Shown here one piece after another: positions 23,904-32,152 of a stretch of 64,000 bases of DNA. A program made the position numbers and the translations under genes. The stretch covers positions 62,001 through 126,000 of the forward strand of contig JAZRPV010000058.1 in the NCBI GenBank assembly GCA_045649455.1. Direction: 5' to 3'. The notes beneath the pieces were generated by a model, which was given only the letters and a program-made list of their open reading frames with translations, did no database searches and was not told the origin of the DNA. This DNA is from JAEDES01 sp045649455. Its GTDB lineage: Bacteria; Bacillota_I; Bacilli_A; RF39; UBA660. The stretch's first letter is position 1. Each line of letters starts with the position of its first letter.

Positions 23904-25135
23904 TATTTACCTCCTTTTAATTTTTTTAATAATTTAATTAGGTAATACTCCTTTTTAAGTGGTAATTCAAATTCACCGATTAGTTCTTCTACATAACCAT
24001 TAAATCCTTTTTTAAATTCATATATTCCATAGTCTTTTGGATGTTCATTTATGTTTGCTGGAATACCATAGAAATTGTGTTTTTTGAAATTATTTTTTAT
24101 TCCATATTTAATTAATTCCCATTGAATTAAATATTGAGAGTTAAATCTCATATATTCTTCATAGTTTCCACTTGATAAATAGATTATTTCAGGATCAATT
24201 AAGATAAACATTGAACCTGATAAAGTAATAATATCTTTTTTTGTTTTTTCTCTTATTTCTTCAGCGTCATCTATTCTTTTCTTTAAGCTTTCAATTTCAC
24301 TAGTTATATTTTTTCTTTGACCATCATTGTACTTAGCATCTCCTAAGTTTGATAGTTTTTCTTCTTTTTCCTTTATTTCATTATTTAATCTCTTTATATA
24401 TTCTTTTAGATTAAGTTCTGTTACATAGTATTTAACTTCATTAGAATCATGGAATAAATTATACATATTTTGGAAGTATTCTACATTACGTACAGCGAAG
24501 TTTTTTCTTTCTCCTGTTTCTTCCATAATATTTTGGAATCTATCTAATTCATCGTAAGATAGTTCTGTCATTGTTATTCCAAGTTTTTCTGCTTTACGAA
24601 TAGTATTTCTAGTATTAGGTTTCATTTCTTTTAGAATTTGTTCTTCTGTTTTTCCTTCTAATCCTAAAGAGAACATCCACCCTACTTGTTCCATATTTTC
24701 TGTTTTAACTTTTTTAAATCCAAGTGATGTTAGGTGGTCTACTACATGAGTATTATCTTCTCCACCTTCTACTATGTCACCGTTAATATCTCTTTGTTTG
24801 TAGATTACATAAGGATCAATTCTTAGGATATATCCATTTTTTGATTTTGCAAACTCTTTTACTTTTTCCACAAAGAATGTTAATAACTCTTTATTATTGT
24901 AATCTAGTAGAAATCCTCTTGGTGAATAAAATTCATTGACATTAAATTTTCTTTTATGGGATAAAAGTAATGCTGCTGCAACTACTTTTTTATTTTCCTT
25001 TACTCCTACAAAGTATGATTTCCAGTTTGACTTTTCTCTTAACTTGGCAATCTTAGGAGCGGAAAGGAAAGTTTTTAGTGGATGATTTTCCCAAAATTTT
25101 TGATATTCTTTTTCTGTTAATTCTACAAAGTCCAT
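23903..25135 (-). CDS. FemABX-family peptidyltransferase
   Basis: 410-residue aminoacyl-tRNA-dependent transferase that adds amino acids to the peptidoglycan interpeptide bridge (FemA/FemX/MurM group). The two GNAT-like lobes are visible: YFVGVKENKKVVAAALLL, SPRGFLLDY, GYILRIDPYV in the first, and KPNTRNTIRKAEKLGI, SGSMFILIDPEIIYLSSGNY, NFYGIPANINEH in the second. Residues about 245-300 are a charged coiled-coil arm like that of FemA. It follows a Lys/Glu-tailed membrane protein by one base, suggesting joint action at the membrane. The exact residue added is unknown. Confidence 0.93.
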   Translation of the reverse strand: MDFVELTEKEYQKFWENHPLKTFLSAPKIAKLREKSNWKSYFVGVKENKKVVAAALLLSHKRKFNVNEFYSPRGFLLDYNNKELLTFFVEKVKEFAKSKNGYILRIDPYVIYKQRDINGDIVEGGEDNTHVVDHLTSLGFKKVKTENMEQVGWMFSLGLEGKTEEQILKEMKPNTRNTIRKAEKLGITMTELSYDELDRFQNIMEETGERKNFAVRNVEYFQNMYNLFHDSNEVKYYVTELNLKEYIKRLNNEIKEKEEKLSNLGDAKYNDGQRKNITSEIESLKKRIDDAEEIREKTKKDIITLSGSMFILIDPEIIYLSSGNYEEYMRFNSQYLIQWELIKYGIKNNFKKHNFYGIPANINEHPKDYGIYEFKKGFNGYVEELIGEFELPLKKEYYLIKLLKKLKGGK

Positions 25136-25136
25136 A

Positions 25137-26075
25137 TTAAATAATCTCCTCGTCCTCTAAGTCTACTTCCCTTTTTACTTCTTTTTTCTTTGGTTCTTCT
25201 TTCTTAACTTCAACTTTCTTAGTCTCAGTTTTCTTTGGTTCTATTTTTTTAGGTTCTTCTTTTTTTGATTCAACCTTTTTAGGTTCTGTTTTCTTTGGTT
25301 CTTCTTTTGTTGTTTTCTTTTTAGTTTTCTTTAGTTCTTCTTTCTTAGGTGTTTTCTTTACTTCTGGAACCATTTTAGCTAGTTTATCTAGTTTCTTCTT
25401 AGTACTTTTTACTGTTTCATCTATTACATCATCTAGATTATCTACTATTTTATCTTTATCTAATATAGTAAATATTAATAAGAAAATCATAATCATTAAA
25501 AGTATTAATGTAGCGAATAATATAATGTTAAAATATTCTCTTTTATCTTGTGTTGTATCTAAATAACTATTTGTTAGATATTGTTCAAAGTTCTCAGATG
25601 TTATTTCTATTTTGTTTTCTTTTGGTAAGAAATTATCAATATTATTTAGAGCCATTTCTTTTAACTCTTCACTTATTATTGATGGATATCCATATACCTT
25701 TAATGGTTCTGGCTCTTCTGTTGTTCTTTCATATGAGAAATCTATTACATCTTTATATTTAGCATAGTTATCTTCATCTATAGCGATTAAATAGGTTCTC
25801 CATTCTCCTGTGTCATCCATTTCTATTACAAAGTGTATACCAATATTTTCTTCTTCATAATAAGCGAATTTTTCGGACATTCTTGATATTTCAATATATG
25901 AATATTGTTCTACTGATTCTACTTCTGACCATGGAACCATATTACTTTTTTGTTCAAATAACTTGTATGAGCATACGAATAGTATCATTATTACTATTAA
26001 ATATACTGTACATGCTAAAAATTTAATTATTAATCTTTTTTCATCAACCTTTTTTTTCTTTTTTGTTTTTTTCAT
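25137..26075 (-). CDS. Two-helix membrane protein with long Lys/Glu repeat tail
   Basis: I do not recognise a family. 312 residues: Lys-rich start, membrane helix near 17-41, an extracellular domain of about 140 residues (with WSEVESVEQYSYIEISRM), a second helix near 182-206, then a cytoplasmic tail from about residue 210. The tail ends in some 70 residues of KKxEPKK-type repeats and an acidic end DLEDEEII. Such a tail could bind ribosomes, nucleic acid or the acidic face of a partner. It is the first gene of an operon with FemX, TSCPD and the transglutaminase-like protein. AGAGGT precedes the ATG. Confidence 0.8.
   Translation of the reverse strand: MKKTKKKKKVDEKRLIIKFLACTVYLIVIMILFVCSYKLFEQKSNMVPWSEVESVEQYSYIEISRMSEKFAYYEEENIGIHFVIEMDDTGEWRTYLIAIDEDNYAKYKDVIDFSYERTTEEPEPLKVYGYPSIISEELKEMALNNIDNFLPKENKIEITSENFEQYLTNSYLDTTQDKREYFNIILFATLILLMIMIFLLIFTILDKDKIVDNLDDVIDETVKSTKKKLDKLAKMVPEVKKTPKKEELKKTKKKTTKEEPKKTEPKKVESKKEEPKKIEPKKTETKKVEVKKEEPKKKEVKREVDLEDEEII
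25170..25345 (-). repeat. Lys/Glu/Pro codon repeat in the tail of the membrane protein
   Basis: Imperfect tandem units coding for KKxEPKK-like heptads, rich in AAA, GAA and CCA codons. It is a coding low-complexity repeat, not a CRISPR or intergenic repeat. Confidence 0.75.
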
Positions 26076-26097
26076 ATTTATTTACCTCTACTATTTA

Positions 26098-26106
26098 ATA
26101 ATATCA
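26098..26106 (-). promoter_or_regulatory. Extended -10 promoter candidate of the FemX operon
   Basis: Minus strand TGA-TATTAT just after the terminator of the upstream gene and about 23 bases before the start of the two-helix membrane protein. Confidence 0.4.
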
Positions 26107-26111
26107 TAAAA

Positions 26112-26135
26112 ATAAAAATCTAGGAATATCCTAGA
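26112..26135 (-). terminator. Terminator of the dagK operon
   Basis: Minus strand TCTAGGA/TCCTAGA with a 3-base loop and TTTTTATTTTT. Confidence 0.75.
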
Positions 26136-26147
26136 CTTAATATTTAT

Positions 26148-26948
26148 TTATTCTGTTACTTTTTTCAATTTAAGTATGAATCTTTCTATCCATTTGTGTT
26201 CATCTCTATCTTTGATATATAAATATCCAAATACAGAAAATATTACGGCTCCTATGAAGTTTACGAATAAATCTTTCATAGTATCAATTATTCCAATATC
26301 AAGGTATCCATCAATTACAATTTGTTTTCCATTATTATATGTAATTTCAGTTTTATCTATATCATTCATGACAATCATTTCATTATTTTCATCTAGATAT
26401 TTTGTTTGGAATACTTCAACTATACGATCTTTTTGCATATCTTGATTAAAATAGTAGTCAGCCGTAAATTCAAAGAATTCCCACATTACTCCCACTGTCA
26501 TTGAAAAACAAAATGATACTAATGCGACAAAGACAGGTGTCATCTTAATATGAAATTTATCTGTTCTATTTAAAATATCAACTGTAGAGAAGCCTACGGC
26601 TGCACATAAGAAACCGTTTAATGTATGAAGCATAGTATCCCAATGTTCAAATATTCCGTAGAAGTTTTGAATTTCTCCACAAATCTCTGCTGCGTATATA
26701 AATAAGTAAACAATTATTTCTAGTGTTTGTGGAAGTTCTATTTTAAATGTTCTTGAGAATAATCCAGGGAATGTAAATAATATAAGCGTTAGAACACATA
26801 AAAAGACGTTATTCCAGTTTCCATGTATTGCTTGTGCAACTGCTGATACTATTACTAAAAATCTTAGTACAATGTAAACAATTATAGTAGTTCTTCTATT
26901 TTGAAGTTCTTTTTTTATTTCTTGTTTCTTCTGCTCTGATTTTTTCAT
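26148..26948 (-). CDS. Multi-pass membrane protein, YjdF/DUF2238-like
   Basis: 266-residue protein with about six membrane helices. The features HWDTMLHTLNGFLCAAVGF, MTVGVMWEFFEF and, late, DTMKDLFVNFIGAVIF match the polar residues within helices typical of the YjdF/DUF2238 group, whose role is unknown. Its start shares one base with the dagK stop (TAATG), so the two are coupled and it may act in the same lipid-related process. The insertion around residues 180-215 is hydrophilic and family-variable. Confidence 0.85.
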   Translation of the reverse strand: MKKSEQKKQEIKKELQNRRTTIIVYIVLRFLVIVSAVAQAIHGNWNNVFLCVLTLILFTFPGLFSRTFKIELPQTLEIIVYLFIYAAEICGEIQNFYGIFEHWDTMLHTLNGFLCAAVGFSTVDILNRTDKFHIKMTPVFVALVSFCFSMTVGVMWEFFEFTADYYFNQDMQKDRIVEVFQTKYLDENNEMIVMNDIDKTEITYNNGKQIVIDGYLDIGIIDTMKDLFVNFIGAVIFSVFGYLYIKDRDEHKWIERFILKLKKVTE

Positions 26949-27880
26949 TACTCCATTTCTTCTCCTTCAAATAAATATACTAAATTATCTTTAGGTGTCA
27001 TCATTTTCATACATTTCTCGACATCAAATTTAAACTTTGTTGTAGCGGTTTTATACTCTTCTCCATCAATACACCAAGATGTTTTTGGTGGATCTAAGAA
27101 TTCTATTTCAAAATTATCTGTTGAATAATATGTAATTCCAGGTACATCTTTTATATCTCTTGTACTTATCATTACTAATAATTTTAATATTTCTTTTTTA
27201 TTTTTTGCACTTGCCATGGCAACTTCAAATTTGTTGTCATCAAGTTTCATATCATAATAAATGTCATTTACTCCAGCAACTCTTGAAGAATTTGTTATAA
27301 AGAAGAATGAATAGTTTCCTTCATGAGTTTCTCCGTCAACTGTATATTTAACATCGTATGTGTGAATTCTATTTCGTAATTGTTTTAATCCATACATTAC
27401 ATATGCAATTTTTCCATATTTCTTTTTTAATTCTCTTGGAGTATTGTATGCCATATCTATATAATCTCCTAGACAGGCAACATATATAAATGGTGTATCA
27501 TTAACTGAACATACATCTATTTTTTTAGGTTTTCCACTTAAAAGTAATTCTAAGTTTTTTATAAGGTTGTTTGTATATCCATACATATTAGCAACATCGT
27601 TAGTACTTCCCATTGGTAAATTGGCAATAACTAGTTTTTTATGACGTCTCATATTTCCAGTTACTACTTCATTTAATGTTCCGTCTCCTCCTGCACTAAT
27701 TACTAAATCTATATCATTTGGTAAATTTTCAATTATTTCAGAAGCATGATTCTTGCGTTCAGTAAATATAATTTCAGTTTCGTAACTATATTTTCTTAAA
27801 ATGTCATAAAATTCTTTGTATCCATTAAGTTTCTTGGCTTTTCCACTTTCTGGGTTCATTATAATTACACTTTTTTTCAT
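26948..27880 (-). CDS. Diacylglycerol kinase-family lipid kinase (DagK/YegS/BmrU type)
   Basis: 310 residues. Catalytic-domain motifs: NPESGK at the N terminus, SAGGDGTLNEVV (nucleotide binding) and LPMGSTNDVAN, followed by the all-beta domain with KIDVCSVN and a C-terminal SWCIDGEE block. DagK recycles diacylglycerol released when LtaS builds lipoteichoic acid from phosphatidylglycerol. That link fits LtaS elsewhere in this window but is inferred. The ATG at 27880 is preceded by GAGGG. A TTG 21 bases earlier lies over the possible ribosome binding site. Confidence 0.92.
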   Translation of the reverse strand: MKKSVIIMNPESGKAKKLNGYKEFYDILRKYSYETEIIFTERKNHASEIIENLPNDIDLVISAGGDGTLNEVVTGNMRRHKKLVIANLPMGSTNDVANMYGYTNNLIKNLELLLSGKPKKIDVCSVNDTPFIYVACLGDYIDMAYNTPRELKKKYGKIAYVMYGLKQLRNRIHTYDVKYTVDGETHEGNYSFFFITNSSRVAGVNDIYYDMKLDDNKFEVAMASAKNKKEILKLLVMISTRDIKDVPGITYYSTDNFEIEFLDPPKTSWCIDGEEYKTATTKFKFDVEKCMKMMTPKDNLVYLFEGEEME

Positions 27881-27905
27881 GAATCCCTCAACTCCTAACA
27901 AGATT

Positions 27906-27914
27906 ATTATATCA
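27906..27914 (-). promoter_or_regulatory. Extended -10 promoter of dagK
   Basis: Minus strand TGA-TATAAT about 26 bases before the dagK start. No -35 match. Confidence 0.55.
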
Positions 27915-27976
27915 TTATTTTTTATTTTTACTATATTTTTACATTATTTCACATAATCATAAAAAAAGAATTATGA

Positions 27977-28357
27977 TTATTCATCATAATTCCATAGTCC
28001 TAGTTTTCCTTTTATGTATATTGGCTTGTCATATTTCTTTATATTTTCTAATTTCCAAGCATATGTTTCTACATGATTACTTCTTCCATATACTATTGGA
28101 TCTATATCTCGTAATTCTTTATTAAACTTTTCATCTACTAAGATACAATCTACAAGTTCTGCTTCTCCGATAATTGCACCTAATTCATAATTACAGTTAT
28201 ATGATTCAAATCTTTTTACCATATCTTTTTCTAGGGACATACCTGCATGAATTAGAAATTTACCGCGATATTTTGTTTTCCAACTTCTAAATTCATATTT
28301 TTTATATCCATCCACTATTAGAGATGCCCATGGTTGTTTTATTGTTAGTACTTTCAT
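27977..28357 (-). CDS. ASCH-domain protein
   Basis: 126-residue single ASCH domain: LTIKQPWASLIVDGYKKYEF, then SWKTKYRGKFLIHAG, the family's paired blocks with the conserved Lys, Glu, Arg and Gly-rich turn. ASCH folds are related to PUA and bind RNA or modified nucleosides. Some hydrolyse N4-acetylcytidine. The activity here is unknown. AGGTGAT precedes the ATG. It stands alone between the dagK operon and the glycan locus. Confidence 0.88.
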   Translation of the reverse strand: MKVLTIKQPWASLIVDGYKKYEFRSWKTKYRGKFLIHAGMSLEKDMVKRFESYNCNYELGAIIGEAELVDCILVDEKFNKELRDIDPIVYGRSNHVETYAWKLENIKKYDKPIYIKGKLGLWNYDE

Positions 28358-28382
28358 TTAAATCACCTATATTTATTATATC

Positions 28383-28406
28383 AAAAAAGATGATATTAAT
28401 CATCTT
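28383..28406 (-). terminator. Terminator at the end of the glycan locus
   Basis: Minus strand AAGATGAT/ATCATCTT with a 4-base loop followed by TTTT, 14 bases after the glycosyltransferase stop. Confidence 0.85.
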
Positions 28407-28419
28407 CTTATATTTTGTA

Positions 28420-30444
28420 TCATTTTATATTTAGATACGCATCAATTTTTGCAAATTGTTCTTTAGCATTAAATACTTTATTTATTTTGTAGTAATTTAA
28501 TTTGCTTTTCTCATTCTTTATATGTTTTATATTTACAACTTTTATACTTTCATCATATTGTTTTAAATAATTATCAGTTTTTTTACTATATGAAATAGGA
28601 ATAAATTCTTGTCCATTTGCAATAGCCAATACAATTGAATGAAATCTAGAACCAATTACATATTTATTTTTTCTCCATTCTTTCATAAATCTATCTATAT
28701 CTGTTTTATATTTAACAACTCTTAGTTTCTTTCTTGTTTCATCAGGCAATTTGTCCATTAATTCTTTTATTGCTTTTTCATCACCTTCGGCTTTACAAAA
28801 GGAAAATAAAGTTATTTTATAGTTCTTTGATTGAAGTTTTTTTATTACATTTATAATATATTTATAATAATGTTTTTTTTCGGCCGCTAAATCTTTTCTA
28901 CCGTCCAAGTCAATTAGTGAGATTGCTACATTCTTATTATTTTCTACCATATTAGTATCAATTAATACAATATCATCGCTATGCCTTGAATTTGGCAAAT
29001 GTTTAAATTTATTATATGATTCCTTGTCTCTAAAGCACACGTCATCAAATTCTTTAAACCAGTTATAAAAGTATTGTTCATACTTTTTATCCCCTGGTCC
29101 AAAATTACATCCGATAATAAATGATGGTTTGTTACCTAGGTGTTTTTTTATTGTAAATCTGTCATCATTTTGCCAATTTTTATTTTGTATGAAGATTGAT
29201 CCACCTATGTTAATAAAGAAGTCTACTTTTTCAGCACGTTCACATATCATTGGAAACAAATTTATTTCTTCTGGTTTATAATATTTTCGCAAATTTTTGT
29301 AATATTTTTCTTTGTTATAAAAAATTACATTTTTAAACTTACTATATTTTTTTCTATATATATTTAATAATTTTGCTGGTGGGTAAAAATAGAAATCTAC
29401 ATTAGGATATCTTTTAAATAAAATATTAAAAAATAAATCATCACCTAAATTATTAAAAATATAACCATTAACTAAACATGATTTTTTTTCGGTTTTTCTT
29501 TTTTTTTTAATTTTTTCTTTTATTGTTTCTTTATATATTCTTTTAAACTCTTTTATTTTTTGTTTATTATTAACATTTTTATCATACCATTTTAATATTT
29601 TATAAAAATTTATGATATTTGGTTTTGAACCTCTTATAAAATATGAAATAGTAATATCTAGTTGTTCTTCCAACCATTTTTCTTTTTCTTCTTGTGAAAA
29701 ATTTAATTTTTTTGAATTTTCGATTTTTCTATATATTCTGATCTTCTCATCTAAATTATCTATAATAAAAGATGTTTTACAATTAAATGAAATATTATTT
29801 CCATGTACTAAATACTCAGCTATGTCCTTATTTATAAATCCCATCGGTCCATATAAAAGTGCACGTAAGAAGATTGTTGTATCATTTAGTATTTTCATTT
29901 CATGATAATTTGTTTTTTCTAAAGCTTCCTTCTTAATAATTGCTACACTAATTATTGGTTTTGGATATTTTTCATTGCCAAAGTTTAATATAAATTCTCG
30001 ATTATTTACTATTTGCTTATACGGATATTTTCTTTTTGTAATTGTGTTAGTAGTGATATCATTAATTAAATCACCACCGCAAACCATCGATAATTTTTTT
30101 TCTTTATTAAATAGATTAATAGCCATTTCAAAATATTTATTATTAATAAATTTGTCATCATCATCTAAAAATATTACATATTTTCCTGTTGCGTATTTAT
30201 CTAATGCATACTTTCTACTTAGACCGCAGCCCTTATTTTTTTCGTTTCTATGATAGATTATTTTTTTTGATTTTATGTTTTCAACAACTGCTTTGGTATT
30301 ATCTTGAGAACAATCATCAATTACTATAATTTCATAGTTATTATATGTTTGACTTAAGACACTTTCAATCGCAACTTTTAAATAATTTTCTCTATTGTAT
30401 GTAGAAATTATAACTGATATTTTTTCATTTTTACCTTTATTCAC
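28420..30444 (-). CDS. GT2 glycosyltransferase fused to polysaccharide pyruvyl transferase-like domain
   Basis: 674-residue cytoplasmic enzyme. Residues 10-230 are a GT-A family 2 glycosyltransferase (ISVIISTYNRENYLKVAIES, DDCSQDN, and DXD-type FLDDDDK). A helical linker with a basic stretch follows, then from about residue 330 a pyruvyl-transferase-like domain (NNLGDDLFFNILFKRYP, INIGGSIFIQ, IGCNFGPGD, FRDKES, GSRFHSIVLAIANGQ). It may add a sugar and a ketal pyruvate to the same glycan. I prefer the GTG start at 30444 because GAGGTGG stands just before it. An ATG at 30462 would put that site inside the gene and leave almost no leader. Confidence 0.88.
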   Translation of the reverse strand: MNKGKNEKISVIISTYNRENYLKVAIESVLSQTYNNYEIIVIDDCSQDNTKAVVENIKSKKIIYHRNEKNKGCGLSRKYALDKYATGKYVIFLDDDDKFINNKYFEMAINLFNKEKKLSMVCGGDLINDITTNTITKRKYPYKQIVNNREFILNFGNEKYPKPIISVAIIKKEALEKTNYHEMKILNDTTIFLRALLYGPMGFINKDIAEYLVHGNNISFNCKTSFIIDNLDEKIRIYRKIENSKKLNFSQEEKEKWLEEQLDITISYFIRGSKPNIINFYKILKWYDKNVNNKQKIKEFKRIYKETIKEKIKKKRKTEKKSCLVNGYIFNNLGDDLFFNILFKRYPNVDFYFYPPAKLLNIYRKKYSKFKNVIFYNKEKYYKNLRKYYKPEEINLFPMICERAEKVDFFINIGGSIFIQNKNWQNDDRFTIKKHLGNKPSFIIGCNFGPGDKKYEQYFYNWFKEFDDVCFRDKESYNKFKHLPNSRHSDDIVLIDTNMVENNKNVAISLIDLDGRKDLAAEKKHYYKYIINVIKKLQSKNYKITLFSFCKAEGDEKAIKELMDKLPDETRKKLRVVKYKTDIDRFMKEWRKNKYVIGSRFHSIVLAIANGQEFIPISYSKKTDNYLKQYDESIKVVNIKHIKNEKSKLNYYKINKVFNAKEQFAKIDAYLNIK

Positions 30445-30471
30445 CCGTACCACCTCAATCATTATATTTTT

Positions 30472-30501
30472 ATTATAACAAAGAATAATTTATGTTGTAA
30501 A
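30472..30501 (-). promoter_or_regulatory. Promoter of the GT2-pyruvyl transferase gene
   Basis: Minus strand TTTACA (30501-30496), 18 bases, TATAAT (30477-30472). Confidence 0.65.
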
Positions 30502-30531
30502 TAATAGGCATTAATAGTATTATTTTTCAAC

Positions 30532-30556
30532 AAAAAAAGAACTTATTAAAGTTCTT
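30532..30556 (-). terminator. Terminator after the ABC exporter genes
   Basis: Minus strand AAGAACTT/AAGTTCTT, 4-base loop, seven T, covering the permease stop region. Confidence 0.8.
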
Positions 30557-31319
30557 CTACAAAGCTTTTTTCTAACTTTTTGAAAATCATGTATCCTATA
30601 ACTAGTACTGCTAAACTTCCAAGTCCCCATATTGTCAACATAACCATATCTGGTAGTTGATGATAATAAAGAATCGAACGATATGCTTCTACTAGTTGAG
30701 CCATAGGATTGATTTTTAAGAAAATTTGAAATTTTTCTGGTAACATATTTGCTTGATATACAATTGGAGTAGCATAAAAACCTAACATGATTATTACGCT
30801 TACAAAATGTGATACATCTTGAGCAAAAACTGTTAACGCTGATAATATAAATGTAATTCCAAGTGTAAGAATATATTGAATTAATACTAGTAGTGGAAAT
30901 AATAGTATATGTATTGAAAACCCTACTCCACTAAATAATATAAATACAACCATTATTAAACATGTTATTAAAAAATTAACTAATTGACTTGTTGTTGTTG
31001 AAATAGGAATGATTTCTCTTGGAAAATATACTTTCTTTAATATATTACCATTTGCAACTACACTTCCTGTTCCTGTTTGAACTGCTGTTGTAAAGAAGTT
31101 CCATGGGATTAAGGCAACAATCATAAAGATTGTATAATTATCAACTTTTACTCTTAAAATATAAGGAAAAACTAATGCATATACAGCTAACATTAATAAA
31201 GGATTTAGGAAGGTCCATAAAATTCCTAACCAAGAACCTTTATACTTTCCTCTTATTTCTTTTTTTATATTTGTTTTTAATAGTTCTCTATAATTATATA
31301 ATTCTGTAAATACTTTCAT
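30546..31319 (-). CDS. ABC-2 polysaccharide/teichoic acid exporter permease (Wzm/TagG-like)
   Basis: 257 residues with six predicted helices. The N-terminal block KKEIRGKYKGSWLGILWTF and the middle VYFPREIIPIST are typical of the O-antigen and wall teichoic acid export permeases. It follows the ATPase by 4 bases with GGGTGAT upstream. The pair exports a lipid-linked glycan across the membrane. The cargo is probably made by neighbouring glycosyltransferases. Confidence 0.93.
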   Translation of the reverse strand: MKVFTELYNYRELLKTNIKKEIRGKYKGSWLGILWTFLNPLLMLAVYALVFPYILRVKVDNYTIFMIVALIPWNFFTTAVQTGTGSVVANGNILKKVYFPREIIPISTTTSQLVNFLITCLIMVVFILFSGVGFSIHILLFPLLVLIQYILTLGITFILSALTVFAQDVSHFVSVIIMLGFYATPIVYQANMLPEKFQIFLKINPMAQLVEAYRSILYYHQLPDMVMLTIWGLGSLAVLVIGYMIFKKLEKSFVEEL

Positions 31320-31323
31320 TTAA

Positions 31324-32067
31324 TCACCCACAAATCTCCAAGTATTTTTCAAGAACTTTATCAACTTCTCCGTCCATTTTTATTTCACCTTTATATAACC
31401 ATACTGCTCTGTTGCAGAATTGTTTAACTTGATCCATATTATGTGTAACGATTACGATAGTTTTTCCAGAATTTTTAAGCTCTCTTAATTTATTAAAACA
31501 TTTTTCTTGGAAATGTTTATCACCTACTGCAAGAATTTCATCAATAAGTAGGATTTCTGCTTGTACATTTATTGCTACTGAAAAAGCAAGTCTCATATAC
31601 ATTCCCGAAGAATACGTTCTTACAGGATTATCAATAAAATCTTTTAACTCAGAAAATTCAATTATTTCATCTACTTTGGCATCTATTTCTTTTCTTGTTA
31701 GTCCAAAAATTGATGCATTGAAATATATATTTTCTCTTCCAGTAAAATCATCATGGAATCCTGCACCTAATTCTAATAGTGATGTCAGTTTTCCATTTGT
31801 AATAATTTTACCTTTGTTAGGATAAATTATTTTTGTCATTAGTTTTAATAGTGTTGATTTTCCAGAACCGTTTGTACCTATTAAAGCTACACTTTCACCT
31901 TTTTTTATTTCTAAATTTAAATTTTTCAATACATGATGAATTGAATCTTTACTTCTATTTTTCTTTGAGAAGAATAAGATTTTTTCTTTTAATGTATTTG
32001 CTTTATCATAATATAGTTTAAAATCTTTTGATACATTTTTAACTAATATCGCTGTGTCTTTTTCCAC
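31324..32067 (-). CDS. ABC exporter ATPase (Wzt/TagH-like)
   Basis: 247-residue nucleotide-binding subunit. Walker A GTNGSGKST, the subfamily block LLELGAGFHDDFTGRENI, signature YSSGM, Walker B ILLIDEILAVGD and switch His in IVTHNMDQ. It has no C-terminal carbohydrate-binding domain, unlike Wzt proteins that recognise a capped glycan, so it is closer to short TagH forms. The start codon is GTG, with GAGGA upstream. It has a promoter within the 85-base gap after the upstream glycosyltransferase. Confidence 0.94.
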   Translation of the reverse strand: MEKDTAILVKNVSKDFKLYYDKANTLKEKILFFSKKNRSKDSIHHVLKNLNLEIKKGESVALIGTNGSGKSTLLKLMTKIIYPNKGKIITNGKLTSLLELGAGFHDDFTGRENIYFNASIFGLTRKEIDAKVDEIIEFSELKDFIDNPVRTYSSGMYMRLAFSVAINVQAEILLIDEILAVGDKHFQEKCFNKLRELKNSGKTIVIVTHNMDQVKQFCNRAVWLYKGEIKMDGEVDKVLEKYLEICG

Positions 32068-32117
32068 TTCTATTCCTCATTTCAAAAATTATATATTTAT
32101 AATATATGTCTTTGTAT

Positions 32118-32146
32118 ATTATAATAAAATTCGACATTTTTTACAA
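32118..32146 (-). promoter_or_regulatory. Promoter of the ABC exporter genes
   Basis: Minus strand TTGTAA (32146-32141), 17 bases, TATAAT (32123-32118), about 50 bases before the GTG start. Confidence 0.7.
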
Positions 32147-32152
32147 TATTTA

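Noticed and set aside
25170..25345. Short tandem repeats that might be a CRISPR array
   Set aside because: The repeats are in frame and encode Lys/Glu/Pro heptads. There is no constant repeat with unique spacers.
27958..27992. Hairpin after the ASCH gene
   Set aside because: There is an inverted repeat, but the T run lies in the loop and not after the stem on the gene's strand, so it is not a convincing terminator.
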